64,000 nucleotides of DNA from Micropterus salmoides (taxonomy: Eukaryota > Chordata > Actinopteri > Centrarchiformes > Centrarchidae), in assembly GCF_014851395.1 (NCBI RefSeq), contig NW_024043372.1, positions 20,382,977-20,446,976 of the forward strand, written 5' to 3'. The translations under genes were made by a program, and so were the position numbers. Below are positions 11,188-23,900 of the stretch, one piece after another; positions within the stretch are counted from its first letter, which is position 1, and each line of letters begins with the position of its first letter. The notes under the pieces were generated by a model. That model did not search any database. It was not told the DNA's origin and worked only from the letters and a program-made list of their open reading frames with translations.

Positions 11188-14100
11188 CTCTTTAATCTGG
11201 AATAATCCTCCATCCATGAGTAAAGTTCAGGGACGTCTGAACTACTTTACCAATGATGAACGGCTCTTGGAACAAACTCATGAACTGCATTTTCTCCTCT
11301 TTTATTTGAAGAATGTAGAAAAGTGTTGATGTGTATGTGGATGCTCACTTTGACTTTCCTTGCTGTCAGAGGCCCAGTTGTCACTGAAATCTTTCAGTGG
11401 GAACACATTTTGTTTTGTTTTTTCAAAATGAGCAACTATATACAATGTAAAACCATTTTTGTCACTTACTGAGTTGGTCATCATGAATTGTAAACATTAT
11501 ATATATTAAAAAAACATCATAGATAAATAAATACATGCATGAAAATGTGTTGTCAAATTGACTTCATTTCAAACAACAGGCCATAATATGTCACAGTTGG
11601 GACTTAAAAAGGTGTTTATTCATGAGACATTCATTGAAGCTTGTGTTTCTGCTGTTGATGTTGTTCAGCACTAGAATGGCTGACCAAATGTTCCCTAGCC
11701 TGGCCTAATACCTGCCTCTGCATGCAGCCTGTGGCACCCACAGGAGACACCTTATGATCATGTCTATAGGGTTACCTGATTATGATGGTGCCTAGGCAAA
11801 AAGGAGTGTGGTAAAGCTAAATCATTTTAATGCAGTTAACACAAAGAAGAGCAGAGATAAAAACGCAAGAGTGTTGCAAGCCTCATATAAAGTGGCACAT
11901 GAAAGTGTGTTATGATGACTAGAGCTGGTCCTGTCCTCCCTGGCGACCTAAGCAAAATTCTGCTATGGGCATACAGACGCCACAGTGCTCTCATTGCAAT
12001 TCTATCTCTTTTAAAACAGTCTGTCCCTGTAGGAAGCCACAATGGAAACCTCTTCTAGAAAAATCCAATGCTGATTTGAGTGGACCTTTGTGCACTAACT
12101 CAGTCCTCATAAAGTCTCTAAAGACAGGGGGCCAATCTGCTGGATCATTTGCAGCAACTGTTCCATGAGCTGTTTGTATCTGATGCTGGCTGCACATCTC
12201 TGGCTGTGCTCGTACTGGCTGATGCTTCATCCGTCTGTGCGACTTGCTAAAGATGTCTGTATGGGGTCTGTGCTAGAACTGGCTGAGGCTTACTGGCTGA
12301 TGATCTAGCATCTACTCTACAAAACTTCAACATATCCCCAGAAATGAAACTATAGATAACAATACTTAATAGATATTAATGTGATCAGCTCCATCAGCTT
12401 CATCCTCTCATCAAAGTTGTAAACATTGATAGACAGCATGTGACAGTATAGGGACAGGAGCTCACGATGTTCAGAAAAATAAAACAAAGGCAGAGAAGCG
12501 AGAAAGCATGCAGGAGACAGTACTTGTTTGCTGTGTTTTCTCTTCTTTTCACTTACAGGAGGATTGTAATCATACTGAGAGAGGTAGTTAGTTTGCAGCA
12601 ACAAGGCCCTAGCTAAATTATTGTTCCTCAATATCATTCCCACAAAGAGCCCTCTATAATATCTGACATTGTCCACAAAAGAAAATCTCAAAATGAGGCA
12701 GGAACGTTTTCAGAATCACAACAAAAAGGCTTTCCAGTTATTTTTAATCCCAGGTTTAAACCAAACAAAACTACAAAAAAAAGTATTAAGTTTTAATCAG
12801 ATTTAAATATAATGAATGAATCATCCTTAACATTTGAAAACAGTAAGTGTATATCTCTAATAATATCATACAAACAGCACTACACAGTGGATTACCTGCA
12901 AAAGCCTGTAACTTGCCAATACATTGTGATCAACATGGCATAAGCAAGTGATTATTAGGAAACAGCTGACAATTTTACATAATCATTTGGATCAATGTGT
13001 CAAAGCATTTGCAATTTGTTCAAAAGAATGAGAAATTGCTTTTATGATGTACACAAGTGACTTGATGATGTGGAGGTTGAACAAGTATTTTTGAGAATTT
13101 CAATTCTGATCTAAGAAATGTACCAAAGCGACTGAGAAATCTGTAATATTCTATAATTCTTGAGACAAAGGCACAAACACCATTCAAATCTCAAAATACC
13201 CAGTATGTTATACTGAACAGTGATATAATAACTTAATTATTACACCCGAGGAAGTCCCTAACACGTGGCACTTTTTCAACCCATAATAACACAAATGTCA
13301 ATGTTGTCGAATAGTTAGGACAGTTCAAAACACTCTATATTTATTTAAACAAACAAATAAACAAATGTACAGCTTCATAAATTTTCAAAATTGAGTCTCC
13401 TTTCATCCTCCAAAAACACAACTGTTCTGTAAGTAATCCGCTTACTCAAATATTTAATCATGGTAAACCGATAGACAAAATATAAATACATATAAAATAT
13501 TTTATTAAATTATCTCACATTATAACACTGCATGTATGTATACATTTCTGCTTCTGAAGAAATTTGAATAGTACAATGGTTTCATTAACAAATAGGCCAC
13601 TAGTTGCTGCTGCATACCAGGGGCCCAAACTAAGGTAATAGATTTAAGGGAAAGCAAAGTGGTTCAATCAGCATTAGGGCTTTATCCTCAGTTTAATCAG
13701 ATAATGACGTTTCCGTAAAACGGATATAATTTGAATCACTAATGAAATAAGATCACCTTCCTAATTCGTACTGCCAAAACCTTGTAATTCATAAACCAGA
13801 ATGCTCCACCAGTAATCTAGTTATTTAAATTGGAATTAGCCTGCTGTGTGAGGAAGCCAATGGTTTCTGTTTAGTTTCAATAAGTCAAAGATGGCTCCAC
13901 ACACATAAGCACAATGAACAGGCAGATTAACTAATTGAAATATACAGTGTCATATTCTAATTTACAAGCAAATTGCAACTAGTTGTTACTTAAGTAAATG
14001 TAATGTAAGTTCAAGTGTAATCAGAAAGATTTACTTAAAGCGTTAAAAGTAAAAGCACTGTTGACTGGCAGCTACTATCAGCTACTACTAGATTATTATT

Positions 14101-14422
14101 ATTATTATTATTCATGCATGTAATGTAATGTAAAAGCAGGATTTTACTGTTGTAACTGGTTGAGGTAGAACTCTTTTAACTATGTGTCAGACTGCAGAGT
14201 GTTTTCATTATGGATTAATATGTAGACCATTAATTGATTGATTGAACAGTGAGAACTGCCGTCAAAATTACCCAGAACCCTAAGTGGCACCCTCAAAATG
14301 ATTTGCTTTGTCCAACCAACAGATGAAACCTCAACATTATTAACAATACACTTCAATAATTTAAACAATCAAAAGGAAAAGCAGCAAATCTTCACATTTG
14401 CTGGAACCATGACATTTTTTTC
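11188..14422. other. Non-coding intergenic stretch between rh2 and slc6a13
   Basis: No coding exon or classified repeat recognised, apart from a short (ATT)n tract near 14092-14112. The ancestral rh2 3' UTR and poly(A) site, displaced by the LINE, would be expected at the left edge. Confidence 0.5.
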
Positions 14423-14765
14423 ATGGCACGGTGCCTTGCCTCACAGCAAGAAGGTCGTGGGTTCAAACCCCGGTTGCCCCGGCCTTTCTGTGTGGAGTTT
14501 GCCTGTTCTCCCCGTGTCTGCGTAGGTTCTCTCCGGGTGCTCTGGCTTCCTCCCACCATCCAAAGACATGAGGGCTAGGTTAATTGGTGTCTCCAAAATT
14601 GTCCTTAGTTGTGGATGTGAGTGTGAGTGGTTGTTTGTCTATGTGTGGCCCTGCGATGGACTGGCCATCTGTCCAGGGTGTGCTACACCTTTTGCCCGAT
14701 ATAAGCTGGGATTGGCTCCAGCCCCCCACGACCCTGTACGCAGGATAAGCGATTGACGATGGCTA
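14423..14765 (+). mobile_element. tRNA-headed fish SINE-like element
   Basis: The 5' part resembles a tRNA, with a pol III B box GGTTCAAACCC at 14460-14470. The body contains the highly repeated fish segment with GTGTGGAGTTTGC and TTCTCCCCGTGTCTGCG, and it ends GGATAAGCGATTGACGATGG. A 43-bp piece of the same 3' end at 29493-29535 has a 17-bp target duplication, which supports retroposition. Confidence 0.7.
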
Positions 14766-16024
14766 GAGTAACTTTATGATCAAAATAGTTGCCAATTCAT
14801 TCTTGTCAAGTGACTCATTGATTCTAGTTTTTCTCAGTCCCATTGTTACTTTTCTTGAATCATTCTTAACATTTGCAGTAAGTGCATTTCTCAAAACAGG
14901 TTGTCCAAACAGCATCACACAGTGGATTACCTGCAAAAGCCGATAAGTTGCCCAAAGTTCTTAGTCTATATCTCAAAATTAAATATTTATGTCAGTGAAC
15001 ATGTCAGTGCCACCAGATTGACAAGTTATTGTGTCATTGTTAAACAAAATAGTCAAAATGTTTAGCCATGTCGTCAATATGACAGTGTGCTCTGTAAGTA
15101 TTTTCTGATGTAAACTATGGCTAAGACTGGGCAGGCTTCAGTTATGCATTTACTGTTTGTATTGTAATTTGTTGACAGCTCATGTCAGTGTGTTACAGAA
15201 AAGATTCTTACCCATATCACAACAGATATTTTCATTATTGTAATCAACTAATCGTTTCAGCTGTACTTGTATAAACTGTTGGGTAGTTTAGTTTATACAC
15301 AAAACACATTTTATAAACACTTCACATGTTTTGTGTATAAAAATCATAATCAGTAAAGTAACAAGTAAATGAAGCGGTCAGATAAACGTAATGCAGTATA
15401 CAAGTACAAGATGTAGTGGAGTAAAAGTAGAATGTGGCATGAAATAAAACAAGTACCTCAGTTTTAAGTACTTGAGTTAATGTACATAATTACTGTCCAC
15501 CGCTGGATCTGCATTGTCATGAATGGTAATGCCCTGGATGTACAAACAGGAATCCATCTGTCACACAAGTATGCCAATTCCCTCAAGTGGGATTTCCAGA
15601 CCAAGAAGCTTGTGTTCATCTGCTTAGCATCCAAAAATTGTCACCAGCAAGCTGTTTGTCACTAACAAACGGGAGCTGTATGGCTCTTTCTAATCTTTAA
15701 TCCTCACAAATTGGATTCACACCTAATACTCAATTCAGAGGTGTTGAGCAAGCTGTCTGTAAACCAGGGCGCACATTAGAGGTCACACCTGTCACCATCG
15801 GCACGTCGTCCTTAAAAGTGATTACAGCAGCCACACATAGAGGTCAAAGACCCCAGGTTGTCTCTGAATGCAGAAAATGATGGTAAAACATATTTTATCA
15901 TCTTCTTCCTCACTAATTTTTTCTGTTTAGGAGGGACTATACTTGGCCAATTTAACACCTGATATTTCATAACACTATAGAATTAAAACAGCTGCTCTGT
16001 CTTTGTGATTTAAAACATGTTTGT
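14766..16024. other. Non-coding stretch, no gene recognised
   Basis: Contains part of an unclassified interspersed repeat with AAGTA/TACTT-rich text (see 15330-15482). No coding exon is supported. Confidence 0.5.
15330..15482. repeat. Unclassified AAGTAAAAGTA-type interspersed repeat
   Basis: Dense AAGTA and TACTT words (CAAGTACAAGATG, GGAGTAAAAGTAGAATG, AAGTACTTGAGTTAA) resemble the longer stretch at 27028-27475 and pieces near 44345 and 53860. The family is unknown to me. Confidence 0.4.
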
Positions 16025-16028
16025 CTAA

Positions 16029-16439
16029 TGTGGTGTCCGAACAATAATGCTGCGATGATGTGTTGAGAAGAAATCCGCTTGACACTGTTCTTGATTATAA
16101 AAGTTTATTACATCAAAGAATTCAGCATCAATTACAAGCTCTGCAGCAGCTTGGAGAGTGACCCAGCCCGATAACCACTCTGTCTCTCTGTACATTGAAC
16201 ACAGCTTATATAGGACATGTTTAGGTATCTGCTAAATACCATATAAGGGCACAGTCCCTTCATACACACTAATCTCTACTCCCCCTAACACTGGGTCAGA
16301 GGTCAAATTCCATAGGAGGGTTCACTCTTTGCACACCCATCAATCATTACTCCCCCTTAAGAGTTCACTGTGCCTCTCTCCAGCTGCAGAGTATTATTTG
16401 AAACTGTAATGGTCAAATGCACATATGCTATACACCACA
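16029..16439 (-). mobile_element. Solo LTR, 411 bp, minus orientation, 4-bp target duplication
   Basis: Termini are TGTGGTGT and ACACCACA (perfect 8-bp inverted ends, TG...CA). The flanks are CTAA at 16025-16028 and 16440-16443. Read on the minus strand it has a TATA box (CTATATAAG, about 16205-16213) and an AATAAA signal (16104-16109) about 100 bp later, the expected U3-R-U5 order. No internal region is present. Confidence 0.85.
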
Positions 16440-16443
16440 CTAA

Positions 16444-19400
16444 TTATGTAGATAGATCGCTCGATGGATAGATTAAATCCTGTTTCAGTGTGGTCAAAAG
16501 GTCAGAATGGTGATTTGCTTAGTGGGGCATCTTATACAACAAGGCTGTGAGAGCTGACCTCTAAATGAGATGATATAGAAGCTTGGTGATACAGGTGACA
16601 GGTCTGAAAAATTTTTGATCCAAAGGTTGCCTGCTTAGTGTCTTAAGTCACACGTAAACAGTCCATTTGGATTAGCTTAGCTTTACAGCTATGCGAGTAC
16701 TTAACACATTCCTGTGGTGTCTAGTGTAACAGGAAGTGCTGTACCTGAGACAAACAGGAACTGTAGCTAATCTGTGAGCAGGTCAGAAAAGACACATTAT
16801 ACAATTGATCTAGGACATACACACACATTGTGTCAACAATGTTGTTGACAGTGTCAACAACAAAAATACACAAATGTCACAGAGGACACTGACTATGGTT
16901 TTGTACAACATGGAACAAACACTTTAATAAACTACTACTGATACATCGGTATCTCTATTGCATATGCATGATATTCAGTATACTGCAACATTAACTGTAG
17001 AGCTTCTAAATAACAGCCTCCTGCACCTTACTTGTTCTCACATAGGGAGATTCAAATTCTGAAGTCCAGCTTATTTGAATAAGAAAATCGTGAAAAGTGT
17101 CATCACATCACAGTTTTGTAATTGACCTTACGGGGAATCAAGCAATAAGTGATGTTAAGAAGCGAGGTGCAGAATACAAAAATCCAAACCCTGTCTCAAT
17201 TGTCTGTAACATTTATATAGGCCTGCACATACATTTCTAGGAGACAGAGTTGTAATTTTACTATATTTTACTGTGTATTTGCACAGTGGGTTCAAAGGAC
17301 GTCCAATAGCAGGCTAATACAGCTAAATATGAAAACTCTCCTGGAGGGTAGGCACCATGATAACAAACTATTAAGTCCTCTAAAAATATAGTCAAAATAC
17401 TGATCTGAACAATAATATATATGCCACATGTTAATGTCCAGAGTAGAGCTGTAACTTAGCTGATAGAAAACTAATAGGCAGCTATTTTAATATTTTTTCT
17501 AATATCTTTTTAAGCTAAACATGGCTGGATTGGTTGGTTGTGAAGTGATCCTTACAAGTGCGTCATTCATTACAAGATGAAGATGTGCTATAGAGTTCTT
17601 GTTGAAAACTATGTTTGAATATTAAAATTATGATGAACTTCCCCTTAACGTATCCTATTAGGTCACTGTATTGCTGTGGGTTTAATATTAAATAGGTGAA
17701 CTCTTTTTCTCAGGCCTAGCTGTCACAGACTCCCTGTGATGCCCGACGAGATCTGTACTATTTCTAAGCTCTGTTTCCAGAGTGGCCCAGACACACAGAT
17801 AGTCATTTACACCAGAGGATTAAGATGTAATGCTCTCCTCTCCTCACCCAGTTAACTATGCACACCATTGATACTGCATCCAATACATTATAATAATTAT
17901 TCAAAATTATTTAAAATCACTCACATAACATCTCATAACATGTCCCACATACCAAAGTTCTAATTATATTCTATAATAAGTTACAAGAAAAGTTTCCAAC
18001 ATTCATAGAACAATTCATTTACGTGATGACAACACACATGCAGTAATATATATTTTATGATGAAAAATGATTATTATGTTTTATTATAAATAAATATTTT
18101 AAGGCCAAATATTTGCATTTTTACATAAAGACATTGTGTATCTAATTATAATAAATTTTTATAGTTTCATAACCATGTAGTTACCATGTTACCAAGTATC
18201 AAGTGGGACGTTACAGGTGGATCAAGTGCATGAACAACACCACATTTGCTTGTGTGAGGGGTCCTCTGGAGATCTATTTTAAGCTGCTCAGTACAGTGAA
18301 ATCTCAGCAAATAGTGGTAAATACCCACTTGGTGGAGTGTACACCTAGTTAAAATTAATGCAATCTATTTCAACAGCTTTACAATCAATCCTACTAATTA
18401 TAATTCAGTTTTTCTTAAAACTGTTTCAAGGGGTGTTGATTCAACTTTATTGCACAATTAGAGGTTTTTCTAATATTTTGTCCATCCAATTTATATCAAT
18501 ATTTGTGGACAACATTTTAAACCAATGCACAAGCTTCACAACCTTCTGTATTAGTGTGTAATGTGACAGTTTAGCCAGCAGATGTCACCTTTCACTGGAC
18601 TGAAGAAGCAGAACTCCTACTTCCTTTATCTCCAACTTTAGCACATTAGCATCCACATCAGTTAGATCATATTTATTACTGTGTGTTGATTATACAGATC
18701 TCCTGACTATGTTATGGGCATATCTGTAACATTCATAGGGCAATCAACTTGATCATGGTTATCATTTCTAAGAATACAAAATTTAGCCTATAGCTGTCAG
18801 ACTTTTTTAAGAGGGCCCTTTTTAAAATTTTAAAATCTTTTAAAATTTATATAATGGTTAACAGATATAGACAGAAGAAGAAGAAGAAGAAGAAAAGGAC
18901 ACATATCTATAAAGGTGAGGATAAGTTTTACGGTTACTAAACAGTAAGTAACATCATCTCGTTCATCTTCTTGCTTTCATCTCAGTTTCTGAGAATCATT
19001 ACTATCAGACACTGATCCCCGACTATAAAAACGTGAAATCACAGGGCTACATACAATCTGGTAGTTATGAGCTGACCATGACAGATTGTTTGCATTTGCA
19101 GCTGAAGCGCCCTCTGGTGTACTATTATATACTGCTCAGCACATAAATGCTGCTGGTTGTTTAATGCTGTGTGGATGTTGGGGTCACAACATTGCTGCCG
19201 ATAATAGGAATATCATTAATACGTTCTGTTATTGGTGTTACTCCTGATTCACCTGCAAACCATACTATCGAATGACCAGTAAATTATGCTTTTAGAAGCA
19301 TATTTTGAGCCCACAGCTGTTTGTAATATCTGCATGTTTTCACAGACATGAAGAAAATGTGGCACATTGTGTAGGTGCATGGATATATTTCCTGCAACTA

Positions 19401-20958
19401 ATGGGTAGAGACCATACAGCAAGATGCAACATGCAGCAAGAAATAAATTGTTTTTGAAGAAGGCCTTTTTGAACAGAGACATGCAGCGTCTCCAAGAGGC
19501 CAAACTTTGGAATAGGTGCTTATCAAGGGGTCAGATGTGTGTTTCTTGTCTTACTTGCAAGGTACAGTAAAAAAAAAAAAGAAAGAAAGAAAGAAAAGAC
19601 AAAGGAATTGTAGAAAAATGCTCAAAAACTCAAAGTAGTTGTGATATAATTTATTTGAATATTACAATATGCTTTTTAAAAACCGGCAGGGTACATTTAG
19701 GTAAGAGTGCCTGTGGTATAGGCGGAAAGAACAAGAAGTCTGCAGAAAATGATGGCAACTTACTAAAAATACTGGGGTATAATAATGGAGTTCTGAGAAA
19801 TAATCCATCTGATTGTCACAACAGATAATTCATAAACAATAATGGAGTCAATACACATGTTTTACTCCACAAAATAATAAGATAATGAAATTTTATAAAG
19901 TTTTTTTAGAGCACTTGTCAAAATTACCAGCGCTTTACAGAAACCAAACATACATTAATTGAACTGTGGGAAAAAAAACATATATGCACAAAATTACATA
20001 ATAAAACACAATATTTTGAAATAAAAATTTACCCCACTGGAGGGGGGGCATCTAACCCAAAACATAATAATTTAGCATTTTACTACTTTAACAAAAAAAC
20101 TATAAAATATTTCTCTGTAAACAATTGCAAAACTTATTTTAATTCTCCCCATAAAAGCAAATGTTAAGGCAAAAAAATTGACATTTTGTGTTTTTTGTTA
20201 GAATTACCCCATGTTACCCTATCTGTAACAGATGTTTTGTGATGAAAGCTTGTACTTGATTACAGCGATCCACATACATAGAAATACACAATAAGTTTGA
20301 CATTGCAGGCCCTATATTCTTGGGTATAAAGTGTGAAATGGTTTTACACTGCCGCTTCATATTACTCTGTAATTAAATTGAAAAAAAAAGCATTTAGCTA
20401 AGCTCATGCAGTGTGTTGAATTACATCCTGCATACAAAGTATTCCCTCCGTTTCAGGTGTTGAAGGCACAAAAGGTGTGGTCTGTTATATTTGTGAAACT
20501 GGATGCATTGTAAAGTGCTGTACTTGCCTAAAAACCTTGTTTTCTCTAAACCTCAACATCAAACCTCATTTGTTACTCAGTAAAGATGATACCCTTTAAC
20601 TATTTAATTTCATTTTAAGTAATTAATAATATAACACCTTCTGGGAATACAATATTTAATGTGCGAAAGACACTGTCTATAACACTTTCTAATGAAAGGA
20701 AAACATTTTTCCTTCCTTAAAAAGAAAATCATTTCTTTCTCCCCAGTAACAATATTAGGCACTCTTTAAAAACCACATCTTACAGTGCGATTTCCAAAAG
20801 CTGTAACATGCAGAAGTTATCATAAATATGCTGCCGGCTGAAACACACAATAAAAAGGTTTTTACAACCAGGAAGGTCAGATTACCTTATTGTAAACAGT
20901 TGGTATAAGTATTTGTCAGTGTTGCCCATATATAAAAAGTAAAATTCTTTCTTGCAGT
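16444..20958. other. Non-coding stretch downstream of slc6a13
   Basis: No further coding exon of the transporter or another gene is seen. Short purine runs occur near 18878-18897 and 19568-19597. The slc6a13 3' UTR should start just left of 20959; its poly(A) site is not assigned. Confidence 0.5.
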
Positions 20959-23900
20959 TTAAGTAATGGATGATCTCTGAGCTCTGTCAACAGGAATTTC
21001 TGTCGTGCGCAGTGTGATTAAGTCTGTGAAAGTCTGAAAAGCTTTTTTATTTGATGCCTTCTTTAATGTCGCAGTAGGAAGGTCCTTTGCTGGAGTGCAC
21101 AGAACTTTCAGCCTCTGTGTGGAGAAAGAGAAGGATGATTTGTCTACAGTATGCTAACTGTGGTTTAAAGACAAATCTGCTGAACTTTATCATGCTTTCC
21201 CATAATACACAAACTGTCAAGGCTAATAATGAAAAACTACAAAACAGAGCAGTCCATGCTTTCCTTATCAGTCACTGGCTGCTTTGCTTTACCAGTCAAT
21301 GAGGAGCTTGTGCTGACGCCAAGTGTGTCACTGTGTTGAAAAGTGGTGGGGACAAAGGCTCAGATTAGGGACGTGATGATACAAGTGTCATGAGACTTGA
21401 CGAAATATGAAATATGAGTAGGTGGTCCTCTCCAGAAGAATTTGAGCATTAAACACTTAATTTCCTGGATTATTGAGACATTTCCTGCTTCAATTCATGG
21501 TGGAAATGTCTTTATTTATATAAAGATTTCAGCTGGCAGGTGACAACCCAAATATAAAAATATATCAGAATTCAGTAGCTTGTTTTTTTTAAGGTTAAGT
21601 GGACAGTGTTTCTTCTATATTTAAATTGCATGTTATGTTATTGTGCAAATAAATCTCTCAAAGCATTTTCAGAACATTAACAAATGCTTTCAAAAAGTGA
21701 TGGGAACAAAATCAGCCATTTCAAAATGTGGTGGGGACATGTCCCCAGCCTCCCCCGTTTAAATGCACGGCTGACACCGTTCTCAGAGGCAATGAAAAAT
21801 TACAGTATCTGTTGTTTCAGCAAGCCCTTAAAAACATGTTTACATTTAAGTGAGTGGCTGTAGGAAGTAGGACTCTTCATAAGCAAGAGAGGAAATAGCG
21901 TAAATTTGTCATAGAGCCACAAAGTCAGCATAGGGACGGAGGTTGGAGTTTGGGGGTGGGTCTTTAATCAAGTTAAATGCTGTTTGTTTCCCGTTTCCTA
22001 CCAACACAAGTTGTTTTATGCCTGAGCGCTACATGAAAAGAGTCAAATCTGGGACAGAAACAGAAGCAAACACCACAAACTTTTAGACCTTTTGCAGAAT
22101 TTACTAATGATTTTGATGGAAGTACAGATACAAATTCTGCTTTTATGATTTTTGACTCAGCAAGCACTGTAAAACATTGACAGAAGGTAACATGTGGTGT
22201 ATAAACATTTTTTTCATCACACACACACACACACACACTTTCTTTGTCAATGCCAGTATAAGATTGTGTATGCCAGTTACAGATACCCTAAAAAATTAGG
22301 TATTCAGAAATAGTAATATAAAAAGCAGTAACATGTGGCTATACCTGTCTCAGTGTTCCTGGAGTGACACTCACAGCATACAGCATCCATAGAGGAACCA
22401 TGAGTGTTGAAGAGAGAGTAAATAAGACTCCAATGGTGTAGCCCCACCAGGGATATTCATAAGTGTTGTTGAATTTGAGCGGGGTATATTTGACCAAGGA
22501 GAAGAGAAATGTGCACTAAAGAAACACAAGGAGAGGCATGAAAACAAACTCAAAATGATCACGTGTGCATTACACACAGAAGCAAATTCACAATTGGCTA
22601 GTGTATTTTTAAAAACATACAATAAAACACTTGTTTCCACTATTGCTGACAGCCTCAAGCCAACACTTTCCTGCTGCATCATTTCCAAATGCTCATCTTT
22701 CTTATATGTTAAAGCTTGTGATATTGTTGACTTTGCTATGTATGTAAGTCCCTCTTTGAGTTCATCTGTGTTTAGCTAAATTTAACGTAATAACCATTTA
22801 TAATTCAGTAAAGGTACATTTTTTACTTGCCCTTGAATGATATGTAAAAAATAATGTCTTAAAAAAATTAATAATTCCAACACAACATGCATTGCCATCC
22901 CTTGTGTCCTGAATTTTGTTTTGTAAATGTTTAATTGTGGTGGCAGCTACAGATTAAAGACCACATAAATTCATTGTATAATTAAACATTTAAGAAAAAA
23001 AAGCCAGTGATGCACTAATAACCTTCACTGAATCCTTAAATTTAAAATTACATTGAACAACCTTGAGTTGCAATACAGTACCCAAGGGCAGATATTTCAT
23101 GTCACTGTTGGAGGGAACAATGAAAATAGACCACTGTGAGGCATTTGAGGAGGAAGGACACAATCTTTCAAAACTTAAACAGTTTGTGTACCAAATCTAT
23201 TCACTAGACACTGATTGTTTTGTCAGCTGTCAAACACACCTGCTTGTTAGTACAGTAGGAAGAAAGTTATAGCAGGCATGCCTACATTTCCAATACTTAC
23301 AGTGCAGATAGCTGGTGTGAAGTACCGCCAACAATATTTCATGAAAGGCCTCGGTCGATAGCCAATCATGTCCTTTATATTATCATAATGACGATCAGCA
23401 CCTGAAGAAAATAGTGTTAGTTGCGTCAGCATTATGGTTTACACTGTGGGGTTTAGAAAACCCATTTGCATTATAAGATCATTTAAATGTTTCCAGTGTT
23501 AGAAACCATTTTGTTGACAGCTCCTCAAAATTCAGCCTCACATAGGATGTGAGGAAACTTTCAGATCTCATCTTGCATTCACTATAAAGTTATTGAATAA
23601 CTATAATACAAGAATATGGGTTTAAATGAGAGGTTCCCGACCTCTTGCTTGTGACCCTTTAAAAGCTACTTGTGATCAATCACAGGTTACATGATGGGGT
23701 TAACCCAACGAGTGATTGCTCTTTTGTTTTTTCCTCCTTTCTTTTCAACTGACTCATGGCCCCTCAGGTGGGGAACGAAAGACTTAACTGTACATGAATT
23801 TATAGAGGGATCCAACAGTGGCAAATTTGATCAAGGTAAACGTTTTTCTTACCATAGACCCATCCAATACAGACAGACTGAAGAATAGCAATAAACAGGA

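Noticed and set aside
14423..14500. tRNA gene
   Set aside because: Only a B box and a loose tRNA-like head; no cloverleaf or anticodon arm could be built, and the body is a dispersed repeat.
22371..22779. Separate small genes around slc6a13 coding exon 13
   Set aside because: They are other-frame shadows of, or read-through beyond, the exon at 22345-22515.
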